Source of the DNA: Phoebastria nigripes
Lineage: Eukaryota > Chordata > Aves > Procellariiformes > Diomedeidae
Direction: 5' to 3'
NCBI GenBank assembly: GCA_035582835.1
Contig: JAYKAV010002977.1
Span: forward strand, 2,722,381 to 2,786,380
Length of the DNA: 64,000 nt
Position numbers and translations under genes: made by a program. Positions 11,877-24,624 of this stretch are shown here, piece after piece; position 1 is the first letter of the stretch, and every line of letters starts with the position of its first letter. The notes below the pieces were generated by a model. The model saw only the letters and a list, made by a program, of their open reading frames with translations. It searched no databases and was not told the DNA's origin.

Positions 11877-14800
11877 GTATACCTTTTACATATCTTAAGG
11901 TTTCCAGGAGTTCCTGAAAACTGGTGGATGTATTGTGGAGTTTACATGCTGCGTTAATTCCTTTATTAAAATGGTTTCTTACTGTGAATTGTAAAGGGTG
12001 CTTAGCATAACACTTAATGAAATGAGGCTGCAAAGAGGAGAGCTGCATGAAGGAAGGACAAATCAATGCTTATCTGACAAGCTATTTTGAGGGATAGTTG
12101 AATGGTGCCTCTGCTTCTTTTGTTTTAGAGAATACAATGTAATTTAATTGGAATCTTTGTGGAAAATTGTTGATAGACATTTAAATGTCTTTTATCNTGT
12201 GGTTTCAGAAGATGATATGGGGTTAAAACTTCCAATTTTTTAAATGGTTGACAATTATTACTCTTAACTTGGTTTTTTAAAATCCTTAGTGTTCTAATAC
12301 TTCCTTCCAGCCTTATCCTCTCTTCTCTTGCTCTTAGATTGAGACTAAATCACTTAATGAATCTCAGGTTTTAATAGCCAAATATTGTTCATTGTCGCTT
12401 AGTTTTTTTCTACCATTGTTCATAAAGTAGGCTTAATGAATCTTAGTGAATGAATTAGACAATATTTTTTAAAAAGGCAAGACTAGTCTTAGCAAAGGTT
12501 CAGCAAAAAGGCTTTGGGATTTATTTACTCAATGCTGAGCATACAGTATTTGATAGTCTCTCTAAAGAGGAACATGGTAAAAATAGTAATCGGAGTCTTA
12601 TGTATAGCAGCATACTATACACATAGTAAGGAGCAGTAAGCTAACATGTTGCGCCACCTAGTACCATTAATATAATGTTCAAGTTCAGTTATCAGAACAC
12701 CACTGAAGTCTTCCTTTGGAGAAATTGGCTTCATAGATTCCCATAAACCTGAAGCTCGTGTCAACTAGCGTTAAAGGGATTGTTTGAAGTTTGACATGCT
12801 CTGATTTTTCTGCCTACCTTTTTGTCCTTCAATTTTGCAACTGATTCTCTAAAGCAAAACGTGAAGAGGAGACACTGAACCTCAAAAGATGATTTAGCTT
12901 TCCATATCCATAAGTTAGTGTGGGATGTGTTTCTCTATGACTGGCTTTATGTAACCCAGCAAGGACCAGGCGCTATGTGAGAAATTGAGAGAAACTGCGG
13001 TACCACAGTGAACAGACCACTTCTGCATTGGAGTTTTAAAGTTTGTCCAGCAGAAGAAGGAACATAATCCTTCTGTAACAGTCAAGAACCGAGATTGTAT
13101 CAGGGTGGCAAAGGTTAAAGTTTTGTGGTCTGATAGGCAGTCATGTTCTTGTTCATGGGAGGCCTGAATAACTTAAAAAATAAAATTAAAAAGACAGACA
13201 GCAAATGCACTAAACTTTCCCATGCTTGACAATTTTAAGAGAATTCTTACCTAGCTTCTGAATGAAAGTAGGTGAGACCAGTTTCCATTTTCTTCAGAGC
13301 TGAGGGTTCCTCTCTGAGGATTGAAGCCAAGTCTACACTACATACACACTCATACTGACAGTATAGCACTTCTGAGTTTTCTCAGCTGAAAAACTGTGAA
13401 AAAGAATTTAGTTTTGGTATAACTATGTACAGAAGTTCTTGTCTGTTTAGGAGTGTTGTTAATAATTAACTGCACCCTAAAAGATACTGCTAACCTGGCA
13501 AGAGTTGCTAGGGTAGATGCATGAAGGAGATGTAAGTATTATGGATGCTCTCGGGTTTTGAATTTTTCTGCAGCAGCTGAACTGGGCTTGTTAATGGGCT
13601 GCAATGTTTAGTGCATTCTGATGTGCTATTAGGTGTCAAACAGAGCTCCATGGTAAATCCTGTTTGTGATGGGTGTCTGATCTTGCACCAGGTCTGAACT
13701 TCGTATTTCCTCCTTGAGTTATGCAGTTACACCAGCCCAAGTGAGGTCAGAGTCTAGCTAGAGGTCTCTTGGAGCTCTGCTACTGTTAGTTGTAACTACG
13801 AGAACAATCCTTCATGTGTGTGTATGAATAAAAAGCTTTTAAAAATTGTATATATTAAAAGAGAATAAGGTACACTTACATCCCCGTACATCATCTATCT
13901 AGACTTCTAGCCAGAGTGAGAAATATCCTCCCTGTCACAGTCTACTAACATGTAAGGGATAAAAGTTGTTAGGCAAGTGTGTGGCAGAGTTGCAAGGAAG
14001 GATATCTTCCCATGAAGAATTCTTCAATGTTGTCTGATCTCGCTCTTTAATCCTCCCTTCCTTCTGTCGCACATCCAGGTGTACTTCTTGCTATATCTTC
14101 ACTGCTTTTCTCGCCTCTCCGTGTTTTGTTCTTGGTCTCTCTCCTTTCTTTTTTTTATTCTTTTCTTACTACTGTTCTTCTGGCACTTTTTTCTGTCAGG
14201 TGTTTCTCTTGTCTTGCTTCGTCCCGTCCTGATCTTTGAAAGTTTCCAGGAAATATTGTTAAAGCCTTAGTAAGCAGAGCGCTAAACATACACTGCACTG
14301 TCCAGTAATACTGTCTGCCGTCACACCCAGGCCTGAGAAGAGTCCTGGAGTTTGGGTTAGTGCAATTTCCCTGGACTCTGATCTCAGATCCAGCTTTCTG
14401 TACACAGAACACGTATTTTCTGCTGCATTTGAAAACTCATTTTCAGAAAGCTGGACAACTTGGTCTTTTTTCTCTTATTCAGTAGCAAGCGTTGAAATCC
14501 TGTTTTCCATTCTCTTTCATTCTCAAAGTGGTTTTGGATGCTTGGGTGGGATTTATGTCTCCGCTGTTCCAGTCTTGTGTCTGAGGGGAAAAAAAAAAAA
14601 AAAAAAAAAATCTATTTCCTAGGTTTTTTAATTCCCCCAGCATTCATCTCTTCATTATTTCCTAGTTAATATCTTTTGTTTCTGGTGTTATGGTTGCCCA
14701 GGCAATGGCAGGCTGACATGGCTGTCGGCGGCACCTTAAATGCCATCCCTAGGATACTAGGGTAAATGAGTTAAACTTGCTGAGAGTCTGTCTGGTGTGT

Positions 14801-17800
14801 CTTCCATTTGCTATGGTGGCAGCAGAGGACCTGAACAGACTGCAAACACTCTGCCAACCAGGGCTGCTTACATTTGAGGGGAGTAATTCTGCATACTGTA
14901 AGGACAAGATACTGGGTTTTCAGTGAAAACTGCTGCAGAAACTGGTGGCTTTTCATGTTGCAGTAAAATTATTTAAGATGCTAATTGAAATAAGCAGTGG
15001 GGGGATGGATTCTCCCCATAGCACTGGTATAATTAGTTTGATGTAGATATATGTATATATGGGAAGAATGGTGTCTGATCTTTCCCTGTAAAGCTAAGTG
15101 ATCAGATTCCTGCTTTTTTATTTTTTTCCTCCTTCACCTGCTTTTATTTAATGTTGCCAATTTGAGCTTAGTTTTCTTAAACATATACTTGCCATGTGTG
15201 GTGCTGTGTGTTGGTTGGGTGCAGAATGATTGCTGCTTGTACTTGGAAGAAATAACTGCTTTATTGGACTAGTGAATTCGGAGGGTTTTTTACATGTTTG
15301 CACTTTCATTTTTCTGGTGTATTTGAAGGATTCCTAGATGAAGTTATGAAGAAATATGGCAGTTTAGTTCCACTCTGTGAAAAAGATGTCATGGGAAGAT
15401 TAAAAGAAGTCTTTAATGAAGATTTCTCCCATAGGTGTGTAGCAGTATCAAATTCTAGACTTTGTAAAGGACAAATTGTTTGCATTGCTACTGCACGCTC
15501 CACATCTAACACCTAACAGAACAGAAGTCCATTTGATATGAACTTGACTTATTTTTTTTCTACCTTTTCAATCCTGTTTTAGAAAACCTTTTATCACCAG
15601 GGAAATCATGAAGTATCGGGAAAAACATCCAAAAACCTCCACTTGCAATTTCCGGGTCTTCTATAATAAGCACATGCTAGATATGGATGATTTAGCTACA
15701 CTGGAAGGCCAGAACTGGCTGAATGACCAGGTCAGAGATGCTTGGTGTTTATGTGCTTCTTTACCCCTTTTTAGCTCATTTATATTAGGATATCAGTTGT
15801 TCACCTTCTGCTATGTTATCGGTGGACTATCCTTACTTTACACTTGAGAAGTAAAAGAAGTGGTGAGCAGCTTTTACAATGGCAGGTGCAATAATAGTGG
15901 TTACAAGTCTGGAAGACAAGAGGTGTCACAACTAAACTGTTTCCTTTTGAAGAAATGATGTTGCACTATTTTGAGAAAATAGTGGCTACCCATATAGGTT
16001 TTAGCACCTCCCCCCATCCCCAAGCTTGAGCAGGTTACAAGAACAGCAGAGTGAAGCAGCAGACTGCGGCCCACAGCCAAAAAACCAAGGCGGCTGCAGG
16101 TCCCAGGGCATGCACCAGTAGACTTAAATTGAATTAAACTGCATTTCAGATTGAGGCAGACTTCAAGCAGCCAGTTACAGTCTCTCTCCGGGCCGACCAC
16201 TATTAGTTCCAGAGTGCTTGTCCTTCAGACTACAGCAAAATGTTACTATAATTGCTCACCTCCTTATTGCTGTTTTAAGTGTGAAGGGTCCTATGTTTTA
16301 TGGGAACTTGTGAATTTGAGTTTTACAAAATTATTCTGTACATATTCAAATATTTACTAACTCTTACAGATAATTAACATGTATGGTGAACTCATAATGG
16401 ATGCAGTCCCTGAAAAGGTGAGGGTTTTTGTTATTATGCAAATGTACCTAATGAGAGATTGAGAGGGAAGGGTGAAACATTGAATATTTCAGATACAGAA
16501 TTGAGATTTATAGCTCAATGATGTTCTGAGTGGTTCCATTATAATTTGTTGCTATCTGCTGCTCAAATTTTCTTCCTTTCCTGTGCTAAAATACAGTTTT
16601 CAGTGCTGTTGCTCTTGTTTCAGGAACTTATTGGATTAGCTCTGCAGGCGGTTTCTGTGGTAGCCTGATGTTACTGATGTACCTGTAGAAGACAGGTGCC
16701 CTGTTTTCGCCCATCCCACTCTCCTTTCCCCCCTAGAGGTTTCTGTCTCCAGCTTATCTGCTTCTAAAGTGCTTTATCCATGCCCTTGCTCACCAGTCTG
16801 GTGTTTCAGCTGAAATTTCTGATGAAGATGGATTTCTGCTGAGATGACAAACCATGAATGGTAGCATCTGAACCATGCACATGTGCTGCTTGCACTCACC
16901 CACCCGCCCACCTCGCAGCTGTGGGGGCTGTAACAGCTCAAACTGTGTCGGATGCCTGCCTGGTGAATGTGAATTGATGCAGAGCTGCTTGGTTCCTCGG
17001 CAGTATTGACTCTGCAGGACTCTCTTTGGTTTGTGCATCCTCAACAGAATGCTTACTGCTTTCCAACTGTAGTGTCTAACTGTTGGTGGCAGTTGAAAAA
17101 AAGAAAGGAAAAAAAAAATAACCAACGCCCCCCTTCTGTGACTACATTTGCAGCAGTGGCAATTATAAAAAGCCATCTGTTTACTAGTAGAGCTGAACAA
17201 TTTTCAGGTGAGACCACAAAGGAAGAACCAAACAAAGCCATTTTTAGATGAGCTCTGCAGAACATAACTCTTAAAATCTTCAAGCTCCGAAGAAAGAGCG
17301 TCGTTGCTTTGATTGGTGGTGAAGGTGATTCTTCATTAGTATTCTCTGTACTTCCTGAGTGTGTGCTAGGGTTGTGGTATTGGAGATTGTATCTGTTTGC
17401 TTGTGTCTGCTTTTTCTTCATAGTGTATAATTGAAATCCTCATGGGAGATTTTGTGTTGGTACCTCAAAATGTGGTTTTGAAGTCTGTTGGCATAGCTAA
17501 TGGGTGTTAGACTGTTTTCAGATGCTGAATTTTCTAACTTTTTTTTTTTTCCAAGTAATAACTCAAGCCTTCTACCACCTCTACGCTAGCAGAATTATTA
17601 AAAACAGATGTTGCAGATTTCCATTTGTATTAATCTGTTCCTGTAATTGCAAGAAGCTAAGCACAGGGAATAATAGTGTTAACCTGGAGCTAAATAATTT
17701 TTTTTTTTTAACATAAGCCTACATTTTTTTGCCATAAATGTAGGTTTTTAGTTACAAAATGGATGTGGTATAACTTTAAAATGCTTTTAAATAGCAAAAT

Positions 17801-20800
17801 ATTGTTTTTGTCTACAGCTGGTCATAGTAGTTGAATACAAATGACCATGTTGTTGGATTAAATCTCATAACTTTTTTGTTTGTTTGTTTTGAGTCTCAGC
17901 TTCCAGCAACTAAAAACAGAAGTTACTCCCTTCTCCACCACCCCCACTTCGCCAGTCCAGTGTTCTCTTCCTTAATACCTGTAAAGAACAACAAAAACTG
18001 TAACTCCTTATCCTGGTGTTTTTGTCCCAAGTCTGTCCCCAACAAAAAATTAAACATGATACACCTGGAGATACAAAAGTGTAAATATAAATGCTGCAGT
18101 GGCTCACATCATATATTATAGGGAAACAAGGCTTGCTTTATTTGCTTGCTGAAGAACAGCAATAGTTTAGGCTTGGCAAAGCCTCTGTTTGTCCCTTCTG
18201 GGGTTCTATTTCTAAACCTGCATTAAATATTGCCTCATTACAAGTTGTTTTGTATAAATAATCCTGGGGGAAGGGGAATGACTGTGCATGAAGATTTCTG
18301 TGCTCATTCCTCCTCTCTCTCTTTTTTAGGTTCATTTCTTTAACAGCTTTTTTCATAGACAGCTCGTAACCAAAGGATATAATGGGGTAAAACGATGGAC
18401 TAAAAAGGTATCCTTTAACTTGGTGTCGTCAGTGCTCTGGTTCTTTCGGGCTGGGTTGAATCACTAACTTGAAACTGGGTTACAAAGTGTTACCTGCATA
18501 GGAGCTATACAAAGTGGGGACAGGTTAATAAAAATAGTAGGGTGGCACTATTCAAGTTATTATGGTTATGCTGTGAAAATGTACTTTGAATGGCTTCATC
18601 ATTGGTGGTAGGTTATCTCTTTGTGTATGTTCATGCAAGCTGTTCATTTAATTGCAAGAAATGTCTCTTACTGCTCCTGACAGTGCCAGGTACGCTAATC
18701 TACAGGAGAGCAGACTCAATTCTGCTTCTTCCTTTTATCTCAAACTGGGATTGTTTGATAAAATCAAATTGTTACTCCTGCGTAACACATAGAGGTACTA
18801 GAAAGCAGAAATTAGAGACCCATAGTTAATAAGCCGAACTGTTGTTTGCATGACAAGAACAGAATTCATCTTGCTTTCCAGAACCCATACCAGGTCATGG
18901 GTTGTGATATTTTCCGAAGTAGCTAATACAAAGAGCAGTGCTCTCTTTTTTTTCTGTGAACGTTTGTCCTTTCTAATACAGGAGATGAGGCAAGACTAAT
19001 CAAGGACCATGTTTGAATGTATGATCTTTCTGCAGAAGCACTTAAATAGCACACATCTGTGAAATGCTAGAGATGAACTCATTATCCAAATATAAAATCT
19101 ATTCATATAATTTATTAAAATCTCTTCAAAGAGAGACAGAATATTGGTGCTTAATATTCCCAGATTTTTTTTTGAATGTTCTTTTTCTCCAGCAACCCAA
19201 GTTTTGCAAAAACCCCAAAAGTGACAGTAGATTCTGAAAGTAGAACCTGTATTCATGTTGCTGCTAAGGAGGAACCAGATGAGAGCAGGACAGTTGTTTA
19301 GACATTTACACTTGAATTCGTGAAGAATCTGTAAAGCAAGAATGAGAACTAAGCAGTTTCTATTGGAAGGATTCAGTAGACTGCTTTGTCCTGCAATATG
19401 CAATTAAGGGGAACTTGTTTCTGCTTTTTAAACACACCAGAGTATTGTACCAGGTTTTATAAATGTGCTCTCCTGGGATACAGGAGGCCAGAGCCTAGAA
19501 GGACGTGCTCTTCTGCGTCTAGCTGCGGTGGTTTCAAAGCTCCTGTTCATGTCTGTCCCTTCTGGCCACTGATCAGATTGGCACTCCTGCTCTGATCCGC
19601 TGTCATGTCAGCTAGCTGACTCTGCACTGTCTCAGTGAAGCAAATCTCGGTTGCCACCATTCTTTCTGTACATCAGGTCTTAACTGAAGACCCTTCCAGC
19701 TTTTGGCTGCCTCTTTGCACTCTTCTGCTACAGGTTTGCATGCCTGCAGCAATCCCGCAACTAGGGTCACATGAGGACCCTTGAGTTTAGCATAGCTCTG
19801 CTGTTGCTGGACGTCGCAGAAGGTGTAGTTCATTTATCTTATTCCAGTTTTCCTTTGTGGGCTCAGCTTGCTGCTGGCTGACATCTCCTTGCTTCTCTCC
19901 AAGAATGATGGATCGTTGTGTAGTGAGTGTGCTGTAATCTGGTCAGGAAGCAGTTTCTGCAGGTGGGAGCAGGGATCATCGATGCTTGTGACAAATCAAA
20001 GCACTGTTGTGAGCAAGGCTCGGCTGATAACTGCTGTGAATGCTCAGACTTTTTTGTGCCTTCAGCTTCCCACTGTTACTCAAAAAATACACTTTTCTTT
20101 CCTACAAATGACCTACCTTTGCCAGTAGTGCAACAATCGTGTACTGTTCAAATTGCACAGTGCTTAAAAAAAAAAAAAAAAAAAAAGCAGCATGGAAATC
20201 TTCCCACAGGATGAGTTCATTTAGTTCAGTATTCTATTTTTGCTTATTTTCTGGACTGTACCACCAAAACCCCAGCAATTAGACAACCATTTCAAGAGGA
20301 GCTGGGAGAAAGAAGATCATGAAAGGCCCTTCCAAAAGCATAAGGGCTTATCTGCCAGACAGACACTGGAGGTGTTGTATCTGATCTACTTGTTCTGTAC
20401 TTTATGATCTTCTCCCTTGTTTGCTTGCCTGTGACCACAGTACATGTGCTACAAAGTTAAGTTCAAGAAAGGATGAATCTGCTCTGTCTTCACCCCCTCC
20501 TTTCCTCTGCTCACCAAAGCATCATGCACTCCTCCTCTGCCTTCCTCTGGCAAGCCACAGAGCCTGTGTTACAGCAGAGGGAGTCAAACTGCAACAGCTT
20601 GCTGGTTTTGTGGGGTGTTTGTAATCAAAACTGCTTCATCTGTCACCTATGCATGATGCAGCTCTGACAGAAATCAGTGGTGTTCATACTGCAGGAGTGT
20701 CATTACTGAAGATACAGTCGAGCCTCAATTTGGGTTAGCTACGTATTACCATCATAACTTAAGAAATCCCACTTTGACGCAGATGTTAAAGTGCAGCATG

Positions 20801-23800
20801 AGGGCTTTTGCCACAAATACAGGGGTGACTAGCTCTGATACTGTACAATGGTCCTTAGCCACTTTCTGGGCTGTAACTGTATTTTTGTGCCTGCTAATAA
20901 GTTGTGTAAGAGAGAAACATGAGGAATGTGCTGAAAGAGTGGAGGGGGCAAAAGAAGACTTCAGTTACGGGGTGGCGGAGAGGAGACTTAGATACAATAT
21001 CTTGCTTTGGTGTGTTGTGCCTGTGGAATTGTCTCTAATGTATATTGTTCTTCTTGCCAGGTGGACTTGTTCAAAAAGACTCTCTTGTTAATTCCTATTC
21101 ACCTGGAAGTCCACTGGTCCCTCATTACTGTGAACATCCCCAATCGAATTATTTCATTTTATGATTCCCAAGGCATTCATTTTAAGTTTTGTGTAGAGGT
21201 AAGAGTGACAGCTGTGTCTGCAAAGTTTGAACTGTTTTCTTAAACAAACCACCCCCCTTTTTCTGTTCAGCCTTAAACTTTAAATGCACTGTGTCTGTTG
21301 TTGTCCTGCCGTGTATGAAATGAGAATCAGCTTGTCCTGCTGAGGAGTCTGAAGCACAGACCTCGAGGGTCACACCAGGGCTGGGAGTTGAGGTCAGATC
21401 GCCTGTTGCCTAATTAGCCCGACCGTGTAATCGGCACACCTTTTGTGGCTCTGTCTTGTCACTCCCACAAAAAGCAGGGGCTCAAAGCCAAGTGCCATAG
21501 GGAAGCANACCAGCCAGAAGGAGAGTAAAGGCAGTTCTTTCAACTGCTAAGGGACTTGTGTTTAGGAAATGATAAATTGTGGTCCTTTTTGGGGGAGGTT
21601 GCCTGGGTGAGAGAACAGGACTGCAGATGCTGTAGTGCTGCCCAGTGGGGTTTATGTGTTACTGTGCTATTAACAGCGTGTTGCCTTTTTCCTCTGTCTG
21701 CATTGGTACGGGGTGTGTACCTCTGATTATAACCCAGCAACCTTTCGAAGCTGCAACCTGAACACTGGAGTTAAATTATCAGTCTTCCTGGTAAAGAGCA
21801 GCCAGAAAATTTTTGCTGGGACTAGCAAATTGTAATGACCCTCTTACAAAAGCTAATTTTGTCAACTTAATTGCTTGCTTGATGCAGCAGCCCTCTACTT
21901 TTAACTGTGTGTAGTTGTTGGCTTACAGAAGAGTAGTAATTATTGTACCCAGGAGAGTTCCCAGCTAGGACTTCTGAATGAAGGTACTAGTTTCCTGCTA
22001 GCGTTTGCTGAGGATGAAGCTAATGTTTGTTCTGGGAGCGAGAGACCTCATGCTCTTCAGCTTCTGAACTTGCGGCGTAAACCAGGGGTCCCTCTCAGCA
22101 GCCCTACAGTCTCTCCTGCAGTCTTGCAATGTGGCCTCTCCCATCCCGCTCCAGGCAAGGCATTTGCACTTAAATGTCTCACAAACATGTGACGCTTTTA
22201 TTCCTGCCCTTTCTAGGGGAAGGGGGGCCGATACCGAAAACTCCACTGTGATCCACCCCCTAAGGTGCATGTTAGTGTGCTGGAGTGTGTTTAAATTGTG
22301 CTATAAACCACCAGCCTGTTTACAGAGAAGTAGAAGGATTTGCTTAACCCAAGACCATAGGCTCATTTATCTTGCTTCCTTCTCTTTGCTTGTGTCAGAC
22401 TATTTTTTCCTGAATGTCACTAAAACTCTCCCTGGAGCTTTGTTGATTAGCTGCAGAACTCGAAGTGTTTTGTATTGAGATTCAGGCAGGAAAATGCTAT
22501 CATATTGAATGTAAGGGCCTTGGTGTCAGCCAAGTAAGCCAGGAGAGAACACATGCCAGACTGCACTGTGTGTCTTTGCATGTCTGAGAGCACTCTGACT
22601 CTGTGCCTGAGTGCCACAGCTAGTCTGGTATTAAGTGTACCAGTGTACAGTGGGGCTGAGGGGTGTTAAAGCCCCCCTTGATAGACCAAGATGAGCCTTG
22701 ATGGTAGAAGGCACAGTACCCACCACAGTTCATCTCTTTACCTCTAGATCTCAGCTCAGCTCCTAATGCTTAATGCTTACCTGAAATTTGTCCTCATTGT
22801 CAAAAGGATACCAGCAAAGATGTCAATGTCTCTCTCCTGTTCTTTAGCTGGTGAATAATATTGTTGCTTCTTTTTCCTTTCCTTTTTAAAGAACATTCGA
22901 AAGTATTTGCTGACTGAAGCAAAAGAGAAAAATCGCCCCGAGTTTCTTCAGGGTTGGCAGACTGCTGTGACAAAGGTAAATGGCAGCACTTCGAGCTCTG
23001 GAGTCTGACTTTCTGGGAGATTTTAGGAGGCTGCTTCTAAACCCATGTATTTGTAAAAGTAGTAAATTGTTTTATGCTGACCAGGTGGAGGGTGTAGGAG
23101 CAACACAGGTGGTTACACATGGGAATTAGAGCTCTGTTGCTCATTCAGCTCCCACCAGGTCTTTAATACTTTCTGCAAGTGAATTGGTGATCTAAGCCTG
23201 ATCTCTGGACAATTAAATATCCATGCAGCAAAACCTGGAGCTGGTGCCCATGTTGGCACAAGGTCAAGGACTGAATGAACTGGAGACTCAGCTTCCTGGC
23301 TTACTCCCGAAAGGACTGTTCTGAACTATGCCAAAGGGATGGGGTTTGGTGAGGGAGGGAACAGGCTAATGCTGCTACTGCCTGTATTTTATATTTGCTA
23401 TGGATAGTGGGCTTTGGTCTCCAGAGCTGTTTGTGGGGCAAGGCATTTGATCACAAGTAAACAAAGTCTGGCAACAATAAAAGGGAATAACTTGTATGTA
23501 GTGTAAATGAGGGAATATGTGATTTGCGTAGCCATCCCATAATGGCTCCAAAGATATAAAACAGGTCATTGCACACTAGACGTACTCCCAACAGCTCCCT
23601 CCTCGCACAGGTTTATTTTTAGATGCTGATACAACGATGAAATGATTCCTCTCTGCATTCATGCACACCCTGTGCAGTCAGAGTTTGTCCTCCTGCATTC
23701 TGTGAGGTAGAAGATCTGGGAGCTTAGGAAAATAATTACTTTTCCTCTTCAAGTGCCAGAGACATAGCAGCACTAGTGAGTGGGACTTTTTAGCTCNGCA

Positions 23801-24624
23801 TATCAAAATTGAGCATGTTTGAAGAAATAATGAAGATTGAAAGTTATCATTTGAGACTGCCTTGCTCAGTCCTGTCCCCTGACGATGTACCACTCTTCAT
23901 GTTCTTTGAGACCCTTTGGTGTGGCTGGGGGAGGAAAGCCGCTGCTGGTAGCATGGATGCTGAGAGTAATCTTGCTCTAGGCCTGTGTGACTTTGCTGAT
24001 ATAGTTTGGTCCTGTGTAAAGCAGATAATACTGTACAAACGTTTATTTAAACTAATTGAGAGCTGTTCTGTGTAGGTCACTAAAAGAAAATAAACTTGAA
24101 AGAAAGATCTTTAATTTGTTTTCTGTCTTACACTATATATTTTTCTAAATGTTAGGTGTTACTCTAACAAGGTGTTGAGTGTCACCTTGCAAAAGTTGGG
24201 ATCAGAATAAGTAATTACAACTCCAGTTTCTAGTGCTGCAGAACAGCTAGCTCTGAGAATGAGATACCTGATCGTTTTGCCGAATCTCCTTTTGGACTTT
24301 AAGCAGGACTTACAGAATAAAACGATAAGTAAAGATCTAACATGTCTCTTCTTGTTTCTTTTCCTTTTAGTGCATTCCACAACAGAAAAATGACAGTGAC
24401 TGTGGGGTTTTTGTGCTCCAGGTAAGAGTACTGCTTTTTAAAAATCAGTGGCCTGTACTGTTCATATAGTAAATGTCCTTTTTTTTTCAATGAAGCCTTT
24501 TCCTTTTCCTCAGTACTGCAAGTGCCTCGCCTTAGACCAGCCTTTTCAGTTCTCCCAGGAAGATATGCCCCGAGTGAGAAAAAGGATATACAAGGAGCTG
24601 TGTGAACGCCAGCTAATAGACTAA
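10300..24624 (+). CDS. SENP5: SENP5, sentrin/SUMO-specific protease 5 (whole coding gene)
   Basis: A cysteine protease of the C48/ULP1 family. It removes SUMO, mainly SUMO2/3, from target proteins and matures SUMO precursors. Known SENP5 is mostly nucleolar and also acts on mitochondrial DRP1 during division. Nine coding exons with AG/GT borders and consistent phases run from the ATG at 10331 to TAA at 24622-24624: 10331-11876, 15329-15434, 15583-15730, 16370-16417, 18330-18407, 21061-21198, 22892-22975, 24371-24421 and 24514-24624. They sum to 2310 bp, about 769 residues against 755 in human. The N-terminal two thirds are basic and diverged; the C-terminal about 210 residues are the protease domain and nearly identical to human SENP5. 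The catalytic set is visible: His in VHW (21112), Asp in FYDSQG (21163), oxyanion Gln in QQKNDSD, and Cys in DSDCGVF (24401). The only oddity is two compensating frame shifts in the first coding exon. Confidence 0.97.
10318..10344 (+). promoter_or_regulatory. Short upstream ORF overlapping the SENP5 start codon
   Basis: An ATG at 10318 opens an eight-codon frame ending in TAG at 10342-10344. It lies in a different frame from SENP5 and overlaps its ATG at 10331. If the mRNA includes this exon, as it must, scanning ribosomes meet this ATG first. An overlapping upstream ORF normally lowers translation of the main frame. The sequence is seen; the effect is inferred. Confidence 0.5.
11877..15328 (+). 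other. SENP5: SENP5 intron 2
   Basis: Bounded by GT at 11877 and AG at 15327-15328. AT-rich, with a 22-base A run at 14589-14610 and a T-rich stretch near 14145-14200. No further exon, RNA gene or clear mobile element was recognised. Confidence 0.85.
14589..14610 (+). repeat. Poly(A) tract (22 bases)
   Basis: An uninterrupted A homopolymer inside SENP5 intron 2. No retrotransposed body or target-site duplication was recognised beside it. Confidence 0.9.
15329..15434 (+). CDS. SENP5: SENP5 coding exon 2
   Basis: 106 bp, entered in phase 1, with acceptor ATTTGAAG and donor ATAG/GTGTGT. It encodes [16 protein letters not shown] and a lysine-rich linker up to FNEDFSHR, the segment just before the protease domain. 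Nearly identical to human SENP5. Confidence 0.96.
15583..15730 (+). CDS. SENP5: SENP5 coding exon 3, start of the protease domain
   Basis: 148 bp with acceptor TGTTTTAG and donor CAG/GTCAGA, ending in phase 0. It encodes the start of the ULP1 fold, with [28 protein letters not shown] and GQNWLNDQ. The motif around the NWLND Trp contacts the SUMO C-terminal tail in this family. The frame stays open past the donor for about 110 bases, which is only read-through into the intron. Confidence 0.97.
15731..16369 (+). other. SENP5: SENP5 intron 4
   Basis: 639 bp between GTCAGA and CTCTTACAG. The upstream intron (15435-15582) is only 148 bp. Nothing else was recognised in it. Confidence 0.9.
16370..16417 (+). 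CDS. SENP5: SENP5 coding exon 4 (48-bp mini exon)
   Basis: Sixteen codons in phase 0, reading [16 protein letters not shown], with acceptor CTCTTACAG and donor AAG/GTGAGG. It is part of the protease fold between the NWLND motif and the next helix. It is in phase at both ends, so skipping it would keep the frame but remove a core helix. Confidence 0.96.
16418..18329 (+). other. SENP5: SENP5 intron 5
   Basis: 1912 bp between GTGAGG and the pyrimidine-rich CTCTTTTTTAG. It holds short A and T runs but no recognised exon or element. Confidence 0.9.
18330..18407 (+). CDS. SENP5: SENP5 coding exon 5
   Basis: 78 bp, 26 codons, phase 0 at both ends. It encodes [16 protein letters not shown] followed by [10 protein letters not shown], identical in type to human SENP5 and part of the protease domain. 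Donor AAG/GTATCC. Confidence 0.97.
18408..21060 (+). other. SENP5: SENP5 intron 6
   Basis: 2653 bp, ending in TTCTTGCCAG. It contains a 21-base A run at 20166-20186. No extra exon or RNA gene was seen. Confidence 0.88.
20166..20186 (+). repeat. Poly(A) tract (21 bases)
   Basis: An uninterrupted A homopolymer in SENP5 intron 6. No processed gene copy was recognised upstream of it. Confidence 0.9.
21061..21198 (+). CDS. SENP5: SENP5 coding exon 6, catalytic His and Asp
   Basis: 138 bp, 46 codons, phase 0 at both ends, donor GAG/GTAAGA. It encodes the VDLFKK segment and the [16 protein letters not shown] strand with the catalytic His (codon at 21112-21114, followed by Trp). [10 protein letters not shown] then carries the catalytic Asp (21163-21165). 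The residues and spacing match active ULP/SENP proteases. Confidence 0.98.
21199..22891 (+). other. SENP5: SENP5 intron 7
   Basis: 1693 bp between GTAAGA and TTTTTAAAG. No further coding or RNA feature was recognised. Confidence 0.9.
22892..22975 (+). CDS. SENP5: SENP5 coding exon 7
   Basis: 84 bp, 28 codons, phase 0. It encodes [14 protein letters not shown] and then [14 protein letters not shown], the helix that precedes the catalytic Cys strand. Donor AAG/GTAAAT. Confidence 0.97.
22976..24370 (+). other. SENP5: SENP5 intron 8
   Basis: 1395 bp ending in TTCCTTTTAG. No exon, RNA gene or mobile element was recognised. Confidence 0.9.
24371..24421 (+). CDS. SENP5: SENP5 coding exon 8, catalytic Cys
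   Basis: 51 bp, 17 codons, phase 0, encoding [17 protein letters not shown]. The nucleophile Cys codon is at 24401-24403, and the Gln six residues earlier is the oxyanion-hole residue of the family. Both are present, so the enzyme should be active. Confidence 0.98.
24422..24513 (+). other. SENP5: SENP5 intron 9, only 92 bp
   Basis: Very short intron between GTAAGA and TTTTCCTCAG, near the lower limit for efficient vertebrate splicing. It carries a T-rich tract suited to branch and polypyrimidine signals. Confidence 0.93.
24514..24624 (+). CDS. SENP5: SENP5 last coding exon
   Basis: Thirty-six codons plus TAA, with acceptor TTTTCCTCAG. It encodes [20 protein letters not shown] and ends [15 protein letters not shown], almost identical to human SENP5 to the last residues. 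This closes the protease domain, and nothing follows it in frame. Confidence 0.97.
   Translation, partial: YCKCLALDQPFQFSQEDMPRVRKRIYKELCERQLID

Noticed and set aside
15731..15847. Frame continuing past the donor of SENP5 coding exon 3
   Set aside because: Simple read-through into the intron; the good donor at 15731 and the next exon keep the conserved protein.
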